Source of the DNA: Bacteroidales bacterium
Lineage (GTDB): Bacteria; Bacteroidota; Bacteroidia; Bacteroidales; Muribaculaceae
DNA length: 40,495 nucleotides
Assembly (NCBI GenBank): GCA_900770215.1
Contig: CAAGJW010000032.1
Coordinates: 1-40,495, forward strand
Reading direction: 5' to 3'
Part shown: positions 34,339 through 40,495 of the stretch, piece by piece
Position numbering within the stretch: the first letter of the stretch is position 1
Layout of the letters: every line of letters starts with the position of its first letter
Made by a program: the position numbers and the translations under genes
The notes under the pieces: model-generated
The model's input: the letters and a program-made list of their open reading frames with translations, nothing else
Databases searched by the model: none
Told to the model about the DNA's origin: nothing

Positions 34339-34347
34339 TTATATTTG
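34316..34347 (+). promoter_or_regulatory. Bacteroidetes-type promoter of recQ
   Basis: TTTG (34316-34319) and TATATTTG (34340-34347) are 20 bp apart, a full consensus match. The ATG is 34 bases after the -7 box. It shares sequence with the clpX terminator. Confidence 0.8.
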
Positions 34348-34381
34348 TGTCTAAATACGATACCTGCTAACTTATATATCA

Positions 34382-36559
34382 ATGACTGACAAGAAAAAAA
34401 TTACGACAGTACTGAAAAAATACTTCGGTTTTGATACTTTCAAGGGCAACCAGGAAGAGATTATCTTAAACCTCCTGAACGAGAACGACACCTTCGTGCT
34501 TATGCCTACGGGAGGGGGAAAGTCGTTGTGCTACCAATTGCCATCATTGTTAATGGAGGGCACGGCCATCGTTATCTCTCCGCTCATCGCTTTGATGAAG
34601 AACCAAGTTGATGCGATGCGCATGCACAGTGACGATGACGGGATAGCCCACTTCCTGAACTCGTCGCTCAACAAGATGGAAATCAACAAGGTGAAAGAAG
34701 ATATCATTGCTGGGAAAACCAAATTGCTCTATGTGGCGCCCGAGTCGCTCACCAAGGAAGAGAACATTGAGTTCCTTAAGAGTGTGAAGATATCGTTTTA
34801 TGCCATCGACGAGGCCCATTGTATTTCGGAGTGGGGACATGACTTCCGCCCGGAATACCGGCGCATCAGGCCCATTATCAATGAGATATGCCGCCGCCCC
34901 GTCATTGCCTTGACTGCAACAGCCACACCCAAGGTTCAGCATGATATTATGAAGAACCTTGATATACAGGGCGCGCAGGTTTTCAAGTCGTCGTTCAACC
35001 GGCCCAACCTCTACTACGAGGTGCGTCCTAAGATGGCCGATGTCGACAAGGAAATCATACGCTACATCAAGTCGATGGAGGGTAAATCGGGCATAATATA
35101 TTGCTTGAGTCGCAAAGAAGTCGAGGATCTGGCCAAGACACTGCAGGTCAATAATATAAAAGCTAAGCCCTATCATGCAGGCATGGATAGTGCAACACGC
35201 AGTGCCACCCAAGACGCATTTCTGAAAGACGAAATCGACGTGATTGTAGCCACCATTGCCTTTGGCATGGGTATCGACAAGCCCGATGTGAGATTTGTGA
35301 TTCACTACGATATTCCCAAGAGTCTCGAGGGATATTACCAAGAGACGGGCCGTGCCGGCCGCGATGGAGGAGAGGGGCAATGCATCACCTTCTATGCACA
35401 AAAGGACTTGATCAAGTTGCAAAAGTTTATGCAGGGCAAGCCAGTCAATGAGCAGGAGATAGGCAAGCAGCTACTTCAGGAAACTGCGGCCTATGCTGAG
35501 TCGTCGGTGTGCCGCCGCAAGACCTTGCTGCACTATTTCGGCGAGGAGTATACCGAAGATAATTGTGGTAATTGCGACAATTGCTTGCATCCACGCAAGC
35601 GTATCGAGGCTACCGACGAGTTGTGCGCCCTGATAGAGACAATCTTGGCGCTTAAAGAAAAGTTTAAGGCCAACTATGTTATCAAGGTCATGCTTGGCGA
35701 GCCCACTACCGAGATCAAGTCTTATCAGCACGACAAGATTGAAGAGTTTGGGTGCGAGAAGCAGCACGATGCCAAGTTTCTCAATGCTATTATCAACCAA
35801 GCTGTGATTGCAGGATATGTGGTTCGTGATATTGAGAATTACGGCTTGCTCAAAATCACCGACCTAGGCAAGCAATTCTTGCAGCATCCCACGCCCTTCA
35901 CCATGGTCGAGGATCGCGATTTCAGCGATACCAGCGATGTTGAGATGCACAGTGGCGCGGCAGGTGCCCTCGACCAGGAGCTTTACAGCATCTTGCGCGA
36001 TTTGCGCAAGAAAATTGCCAGGCAAAACGAGCTGCCCCCCTATGTGATATTCCAGGACCCGTCGCTCGAAGCCATGTCGACGACCTATCCTGTGACGCTT
36101 GAAGAGCTGCAAACCATTCCCGGTGTGGGACAGGGCAAGGCAAAGCGTTATGGCAAAGAGTTTGTTGAAGTCATCAAGAAGTATGTTGACGAGAACGAGA
36201 TTGAGCGGCCCGAAGATTTGAGGGTGCGCACTGTGCCCAACAAGAGCCGGTTTAAGATCGACATCATTCAGAACATCGACCGCAAGACCGATCTCGATGC
36301 GCTTGCTCAAGCCAAGGGACTTGACTTTGACGAGCTGTTGGACGAGATTGAGTCGATTGTGTATTCGGGCACCAAGATCAACATCGACTACTATCTTGAG
36401 GAGAACATGGATGAAGATCACATGTGGGACATCTTCGACTATTTCAAAGAAAGTGACACCGACAAAATATCGATTGCCGAAAAAGAGCTCGGCCCCGATT
36501 ATACCGAGGAGGAGATACGCCTTGTGCGCATCAAGTTTATAAGCGAGATGGGAAATTGA
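34382..36559 (+). CDS. recQ: ATP-dependent DNA helicase RecQ
   Basis: A 3'-5' helicase for recombination and stalled-fork repair. The 725-residue protein has Walker A PTGGGKS (42-48), the DEAH box near 142-145 with CISEWGHDFRPEYR, motif VI QETGRAGRDG near 321-330, and the RecQ zinc site (CRRK...CGNCDNC near 380-400). A winged-helix RQC region follows, then an HRDC domain (about 525-605). About 110 more residues end the protein, ending near FISEMGN, beyond the E. coli RecQ layout. This longer C-terminus occurs in Bacteroidetes RecQ. It is transcribed alone from its own promoter and ended by a terminator at 36628. Confidence 0.96.
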   Translation: MTDKKKITTVLKKYFGFDTFKGNQEEIILNLLNENDTFVLMPTGGGKSLCYQLPSLLMEGTAIVISPLIALMKNQVDAMRMHSDDDGIAHFLNSSLNKMEINKVKEDIIAGKTKLLYVAPESLTKEENIEFLKSVKISFYAIDEAHCISEWGHDFRPEYRRIRPIINEICRRPVIALTATATPKVQHDIMKNLDIQGAQVFKSSFNRPNLYYEVRPKMADVDKEIIRYIKSMEGKSGIIYCLSRKEVEDLAKTLQVNNIKAKPYHAGMDSATRSATQDAFLKDEIDVIVATIAFGMGIDKPDVRFVIHYDIPKSLEGYYQETGRAGRDGGEGQCITFYAQKDLIKLQKFMQGKPVNEQEIGKQLLQETAAYAESSVCRRKTLLHYFGEEYTEDNCGNCDNCLHPRKRIEATDELCALIETILALKEKFKANYVIKVMLGEPTTEIKSYQHDKIEEFGCEKQHDAKFLNAIINQAVIAGYVVRDIENYGLLKITDLGKQFLQHPTPFTMVEDRDFSDTSDVEMHSGAAGALDQELYSILRDLRKKIARQNELPPYVIFQDPSLEAMSTTYPVTLEELQTIPGVGQGKAKRYGKEFVEVIKKYVDENEIERPEDLRVRTVPNKSRFKIDIIQNIDRKTDLDALAQAKGLDFDELLDEIESIVYSGTKINIDYYLEENMDEDHMWDIFDYFKESDTDKISIAEKELGPDYTEEEIRLVRIKFISEMGN

Positions 36560-36627
36560 GTCTGTGGCTCTTCTACGTCTACATGTGTGGCCAAGCCATT
36601 GTGGTGAATAAATCGAACGAATAAATG

Positions 36628-36664
36628 CCAACTTCTGCCATCGGTCATGACAGAAGTTGGTTTT
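36628..36664 (+). terminator. recQ terminator
   Basis: CCAACTTCTG (36628-36637) pairs perfectly with CAGAAGTTGG (36651-36660), with a 13-base loop and TTTT. Confidence 0.85.
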
Positions 36665-36703
36665 ATGCTTTGGTGAACTGTTATAAGTTATTATGTCGCC
36701 TAA

Positions 36704-37807
36704 ATGAGAATACTCGTTATCCTGCTGATATTGACCATCGTGGTGCTCGTCCATGAAGTCGGGCACTATGTGGTGGCTCGCTTGTTGGGGTGCAGGGTGA
36801 GTAAAATACAGATTTTTTTTGGCAAGATATTTTCTATAAAGCCCAATCCCCGTCCCGACGGCCGACCGTCGTGGCGCGACACCGAGTATGCCCTGGGCTG
36901 GATTCCTCTCGGGGGTGTCACAGTCTATCAAGACCAGCCGTTGCCCTATGAGACGGTCGATGACCAAGGCAACAAGATTACGGTAACTCCGCCGTCTCGC
37001 CGCTGGTATTACAGCAGCAAGCCTGCCTGGGCAAGACTGCTCATTGCTATAGCTGGAGTGTTTTTTAATCTGTTCACAGCCAATGCGATTCTGGCTGCAA
37101 TCGTGTTTACGACCGACTATGAAGTCACTCCCTATATTGCCAATCGCGACGGGATGTACTTCAGTACACTTGCCCAACTTGCTGGCTTCAGAAACGGCGA
37201 CATCCCTCTTCGGGCCGACAACCGCTCGCTACATTATCTCACCGACGATGAAATCAACGAGATGCTTGATGCCAAAGCCGTAACGGTATTAAGACGTCAC
37301 ATCGACACTGTCGACATTGCTATTCCACCTTCTTTGAAAAGTGCCTATTGGCTTAGCCGTCATGACCCCAATGCCTATTTCATGGTTTATCAGTCAAGAG
37401 AAGGCGCGCGACAACCTGTTGAGCATGTGAGCATAACCGCGCGGCAGTCGCTTAGGCTTGTAGCCGATATGGTTTTCAACCAAATGAAGGGTGTTGTCTA
37501 CAGTATGGCTGGCTCGATTGGGCTGAAAGCACGCTACACGATTCCATTTTCCCACGACAGCTACCGCGTGTGCGTGCTCAAGCGCATGAATGCCCACACG
37601 TTTCTCACCAGTCTGGCATCATTCTCGATAGGGCTGTTTGTACTCAACCTTATTCCTATATATCCTCTCGACGGGGGAGTGGCAGTGTTTTGCCTCTATG
37701 AGATAGTTGCACACCGCCGTCCCAGCCGCAGGTTTCAAAATATTGTGGGAATGATTGGGATGATTGCTATTATAATAATATTTTGGATTTTACCGTTGAT
37801 TGTATAA
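36704..37807 (+). CDS. M50 site-2 protease family membrane metalloprotease (RseP-like, short)
   Basis: A 367-residue intramembrane zinc protease. The first helix carries HEVGH (H17, E18, H21) and the last carries the third ligand motif NLIPIYPLDGG (around 315-325). Between them is the conserved WARLLIAIAGVFFNL helix that precedes the PDZ region in RseP. Classic RseP is about 450 residues with two PDZ domains; this protein has only about 130 residues between the helices that could form one PDZ-like domain (about 140-250), and its motif is weak. It probably cleaves a membrane-anchored regulator or signal-peptide remnants; substrate unknown. It begins a three-gene unit with the SpoU methyltransferase (24 bp) and radA (16 bp). 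Confidence 0.88.
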   Translation: MRILVILLILTIVVLVHEVGHYVVARLLGCRVSKIQIFFGKIFSIKPNPRPDGRPSWRDTEYALGWIPLGGVTVYQDQPLPYETVDDQGNKITVTPPSRRWYYSSKPAWARLLIAIAGVFFNLFTANAILAAIVFTTDYEVTPYIANRDGMYFSTLAQLAGFRNGDIPLRADNRSLHYLTDDEINEMLDAKAVTVLRRHIDTVDIAIPPSLKSAYWLSRHDPNAYFMVYQSREGARQPVEHVSITARQSLRLVADMVFNQMKGVVYSMAGSIGLKARYTIPFSHDSYRVCVLKRMNAHTFLTSLASFSIGLFVLNLIPIYPLDGGVAVFCLYEIVAHRRPSRRFQNIVGMIGMIAIIIIFWILPLIV

Positions 37808-37831
37808 TGATTTTGAGATTACGAGTTAAAT

Positions 37832-38602
37832 ATGATTGACATCAACAACAGTATCATTAAAGTTGTGAGATCGCTTGCTGTAAAAAAATATCGCGATCAA
37901 GAAGGCCTATTTGTGGCCGAGGGAACAAAGTGCGTGAGAGACACGTGGGGAGCATTCGATTGCCGCTGGCTCATATGCACGCGTGCCTGGCATGATCGTA
38001 TGGCCAATGCATCGATGTATGACAAAATAGTGATTGCCAATAATCAGCAGATGTCTCGCATGTCGCAATTCAGCAATCCGAGCGAGGTGATTGCTGTGTA
38101 TCGATTGCCTGTCGACCACATTGACCGCGATGAAGTTGAAAACAACCTCAACATCGTGCTCGACAATATTCAAGACCCGGGCAACCTGGGCACTATTATG
38201 AGACTGGCCGACTGGTATGGCATTACAAACGTGTTTGCGAGCATTGGTACGGTCGATGTTTACAATCACAAGACCGTTCAGGCGACGATGGGGGCTATAT
38301 CTCGCGTCAAGGTGCACTACTGCGACCTGAAGCAGCTTTTTGAGCAGTACCGTCACCTGCCCGTGTGGGGCACGTTTCTCGATGGAGAGAACATCTATGC
38401 GGCCAACTTGGAAAACAAAGGGTTTGTTGTGTTTGGCAACGAGGGACAGGGAATAAGCAGTGCTGTTGCCCAGTATGTGACTGCGCGACTGCTTATTCCT
38501 GCATGGCCACGTGCCGGACACACCAGCGAGTCGCTCAATGTGGGTGTTGCTGCCGCGATCACCATCAGTGAGTTTAGACGCAACAACTTGGTGAAACACT
38601 AA
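37832..38602 (+). CDS. TrmH/SpoU family RNA 2'-O-methyltransferase
   Basis: A 256-residue SPOUT methyltransferase. The N-terminal part (ALAVKKYRDQEGLFVAEG is the substrate-binding start) is followed by motif 1 DNIQDPGNLGTIMR near 110-125, motif 2 with FGNEGQGIS near 205, and motif 3 with SESLNVGVAAAI near 235-246. These build the trefoil-knot SAM site. The likely substrate is rRNA or tRNA; RlmB-like and TrmH-like members cannot be told apart here. It shares its transcript with the M50 protease and radA. Confidence 0.92.
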   Translation: MIDINNSIIKVVRSLAVKKYRDQEGLFVAEGTKCVRDTWGAFDCRWLICTRAWHDRMANASMYDKIVIANNQQMSRMSQFSNPSEVIAVYRLPVDHIDRDEVENNLNIVLDNIQDPGNLGTIMRLADWYGITNVFASIGTVDVYNHKTVQATMGAISRVKVHYCDLKQLFEQYRHLPVWGTFLDGENIYAANLENKGFVVFGNEGQGISSAVAQYVTARLLIPAWPRAGHTSESLNVGVAAAITISEFRRNNLVKH

Positions 38603-38618
38603 TTTTTTTTTGTGTGCT

Positions 38619-39998
38619 ATGGCTAAATTGAAAACAATGTATTTCTGTAAGAATTGCGGCGCCGAGTCGCCAAAATGGATTGGGCGTTGTCCTGCTTGCG
38701 GGGAGTGGAACACCTATGTAGAGGAACCTGTGGCACCGAAAGCTAAACACGGTGCTTTGCTCGGCGACGGGGGCAACGGCCGCACGCCGGCTGTGCCAAT
38801 AAAGATAAGCGAAATCAAGACCGAGGAAATGCCGCGCATCAAGCTGCCCAGTGCCGAGCTCGACCGCGTGCTGGGCGGCGGTCTCGTCCCAGGTTCTATC
38901 ATCTTGATTGGCGGTGAGCCTGGCATCGGCAAGTCGACGCTGGTATTGCAAAACGTGTTGCGCATACGCTCTCGCAAGGTGCTCTATATCTCAGGCGAGG
39001 AGAGCCCGCAACAGCTGCGCATGCGGGCCGACCGCATTGCGGGCGGGAAAATGGATTGTGAGTGCTACTTGCTGTGCGAAACTTCGCTCGACAACATCTT
39101 TGCCAGCATCAAGGCCAATAAGCCCGATTTGATTATAGTCGATTCAATCCAGACGATAGCCAGCGACCAGCTCGAGTCGGCGGCTGGCAGTGTGAGCCAG
39201 GTGAGGGAGTGTGCTGCAACTTTCTTGCGCTATGCCAAGGAGACCAACACACCCGTGATATTGATCGGGCACATCAACAAGGAGGGCAGCATTGCCGGTC
39301 CAAAGGTGCTGGAGCACATTGTCGATGCTGTGTTGCAATTTGAAGGCGACCGGCATTACATGTATCGCATATTGCGCAGTATCAAGAATCGGTTTGGCAA
39401 CACTAGCGAGATCGGTATATATGAAATGAAAGAAGACGGGTTGCGCGAGGTCACCAATCCCAGCGAAATGTTGCTCTCGTTGCATGGCGAGGCGCTGTCG
39501 GGGACGGCGATTGGCGTTACAATCGACGGTGCTCGCCCGTTCTTGATCGAGACTCAGGCGCTGGTGAGTACAGCCGCCTATGGCACTGCTCAGCGTTCGG
39601 TCACTGGCTTTGACCAGCGCAGGATGAACATGCTGCTTGCCGTGCTTGAGAAGCGTGTGGGCTTCAAGCTTGCACAGAAGGATGTTTTCCTGAATATTGC
39701 CGGCGGGCTCAAGGTCAACGATCCTGCACTCGACTTGGCAGTAATATGCGCAATACTCTCGAGCAACGTCGACATGCCCATCAATAAGGGAATATGCATG
39801 AGCGGAGAGGTGGGCCTTTCAGGAGAAATCAGGCAGATAACCCGCATCGACCAGCGCATAGGCGAGGCCGAGAAACTTGGTTTTAAAAGCATCATTATCC
39901 CATCCAACAATACCCGTGGCCTTCATGCCAGCGATTTCAAAATCCAGCTTATCGAGGTCTCCAAAGTGGAGGAGGCTTTCAGGTATTTGTTTGGATAG
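38619..39998 (+). CDS. radA: DNA repair protein RadA (Sms)
   Basis: A branch-migration and recombination ATPase. The 459-residue protein begins with the C4 zinc finger (C10, C13, C24, C27), followed by the RecA-like domain with Walker A GGEPGIGKST (98-107), the RadA-specific KNRFG motif near 251 and a C-terminal Lon-protease-like domain (about 290-459) without the active-site dyad, as is normal. The start is taken at the ATG at 38619; a TTG at 38610 is also in frame. It follows the methyltransferase by 16 bp. Confidence 0.96.
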   Translation: MAKLKTMYFCKNCGAESPKWIGRCPACGEWNTYVEEPVAPKAKHGALLGDGGNGRTPAVPIKISEIKTEEMPRIKLPSAELDRVLGGGLVPGSIILIGGEPGIGKSTLVLQNVLRIRSRKVLYISGEESPQQLRMRADRIAGGKMDCECYLLCETSLDNIFASIKANKPDLIIVDSIQTIASDQLESAAGSVSQVRECAATFLRYAKETNTPVILIGHINKEGSIAGPKVLEHIVDAVLQFEGDRHYMYRILRSIKNRFGNTSEIGIYEMKEDGLREVTNPSEMLLSLHGEALSGTAIGVTIDGARPFLIETQALVSTAAYGTAQRSVTGFDQRRMNMLLAVLEKRVGFKLAQKDVFLNIAGGLKVNDPALDLAVICAILSSNVDMPINKGICMSGEVGLSGEIRQITRIDQRIGEAEKLGFKSIIIPSNNTRGLHASDFKIQLIEVSKVEEAFRYLFG

Positions 39999-40357
39999 CG
40001 TCAAAAGCTGTGCTATACAGATCTGAATTTCTTAACAAAAGTTAAAAATCGCATTGCAATTAAACTTTTGGCCTTGTGATATGTCATAATTACAAATTCG
40101 TAATAAAACAATTTTCGCTGCAACAATAAAGCTTCAAACATTCACTAACTTTTTCTTGGAAAGCACACACATTTTTTTATTAAGCAGGGCCTTGACATAT
40201 AAGGCAAAGAATTTAAACTCCAGCGCTTCAAGCTGGAGTTTTTTTGTGCTTTTGTCTGTCATGTGCATTTTCTGGAGAGCACCATGTGAGACCTCTTTAT
40301 AAAGGCTCTCAATGTGAAATTGGCCGATGCCGTTGTTGCACAAGGTGCCAGCTATTC
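39999..40357 (+). other. Gene-poor region between radA and the right repeat
   Basis: About 360 bp, strongly AT-rich, with no convincing ORF on either strand. It contains a + strand terminator hairpin at 40215-40246. A minus-strand frame (40134-40394) starts inside the right repeat and crosses that hairpin, so it is not taken as a gene. The stretch may hold the radA 3' untranslated end or a short RNA, or a gene remnant cut by the element. Confidence 0.5.
40215..40246 (+). terminator. Intrinsic terminator downstream of radA
   Basis: AAACTCCAGC (40215-40224) pairs perfectly with GCTGGAGTTT (40232-40241) around GCTTCAA, and is followed by a T run. It is 217 bases after the radA stop, so it either ends a long radA trailer or a separate short transcript. 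Confidence 0.75.
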
Positions 40358-40436
40358 GTAACCATCCGAAAAGAGCCGTCTTGCTGATGTGCAAAAAAAA
40401 ATCTCGCGGGATTACTCGCGAGATTTCTTGTAGTAG
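40358..40436 (-). repeat. Right copy of terminal inverted repeat (probable IS end)
   Basis: The reverse complement of 1-78 with a single extra base in the T run. It reads on the minus strand from the end of the repeat-borne ORF, through the terminator, to the boundary base around 40358, outside which the flank differs from the left side. The repeat probably continues beyond 40436 in the element, but the left copy is cut by the window edge, so its true length cannot be measured. Confidence 0.8.
40393..40426 (-). terminator. Terminator in the right repeat
   Basis: The same perfect 10-bp hairpin as at 11-43, on the minus strand, followed by a T run (40398-40393 read on minus). Confidence 0.8.
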
Positions 40437-40495
40437 TATGGGAGTACGTTATTGATTTGTTCGGGCGGTGTGTGGTCGCGGATGTTGTCGCGGGC
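40412..40495 (-). CDS. 3' fragment of the repeat-borne ORF (possible transposase)
   Basis: The minus strand is open from the window edge to the TAA at 40412-40414, giving 27 residues that end in TPPEQINNVLPYYYKKSRE. The last seven residues and the stop are also present at the left window edge. No catalytic motif is visible in so short a tail. Assignment to a transposase rests only on the repeat structure around it, not on recognised protein sequence. Confidence 0.5.
   Translation of the reverse strand, partial: ARDNIRDHTPPEQINNVLPYYYKKSRE

Noticed and set aside
35864..37177. 437-codon minus-strand frame opposite recQ and the M50 gene
   Set aside because: It runs antisense across two well-supported genes and over the recQ terminator, and its product shows no domain. 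Long antisense frames are common here because of the codon bias.
40134..40394. Minus-strand frame of 86 codons next to the right repeat
   Set aside because: It starts inside the repeat and runs across a perfect terminator hairpin. It has no recognised similarity, and its first 12 or so residues come from the element.
1..40495. Composite transposon carrying the whole 40 kb between the inverted repeats
   Set aside because: The interior is ordinary core genome (dnaG, dnaK, uvrA, clpXP, radA), with no cargo genes, so two independent insertions are more likely than a mobile unit.

Overview
The window looks like a piece of Bacteroidales chromosome, with gene content most like the Muribaculaceae/Prevotella side of the order (family-level placement is inference). 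The grounds are Bacteroidetes-type promoters (TTTG, about 20 bp, TAnnTTTG, then a short leader) before dnaG, tig and recQ, a eukaryote-like GT3 glycogen synthase, a DUF4293 protein, a YtxH/holin-like envelope cluster and near absence of Shine-Dalgarno sites. It is mostly housekeeping DNA. No tRNA, rRNA, CRISPR array or prophage was seen.

Layout. 1-78 and 40358-40436 are inverted copies of one repeat of about 78 bp that carries the 3' end of an open reading frame and its terminator, probably the end of an insertion sequence. The left copy abuts a small membrane protein gene whose stop codon it supplies. Next come a cysteine desulfidase gene (minus) divergent from dnaG (plus), a four-LysM/periplasmic-binding fusion translationally coupled to an outer membrane beta-barrel gene, dnaK, and a glycogen pair (GT3 synthase, GT35 phosphorylase). 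From 13655 to 20401 a tightly packed minus-strand run of six genes encodes dCMP deaminase, S41 protease, 5-formyl-THF cyclo-ligase, a RIC/hemerythrin-like protein, a LuxR-type regulator and an M16 protease. It is followed, still on the minus strand, by an M3 peptidase with a TPR protein, a DUF4293 membrane protein and uvrA. From 28627 everything is on the plus strand: two YtxH genes, a holin-like membrane protein and a small basic protein; an ECF sigma factor; tig, clpP and clpX; recQ; and an M50 protease, SpoU methyltransferase and radA.

Themes. Protein folding and turnover dominate (dnaK, trigger factor, ClpXP, S41, M16, M3 and M50 proteases). DNA maintenance is the second theme (dnaG, uvrA, recQ, radA, dCMP deaminase). 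The most unusual item is the RIC/hemerythrin-like protein at 17039-17719. It keeps the family's layout but has lost nearly all expected iron-ligand histidines, and it is translationally coupled (TAATG) to a LuxR regulator with a degenerate receiver domain. The second most unusual item is the inverted repeat at both ends. No clear new defence or mobile system was found inside the window.
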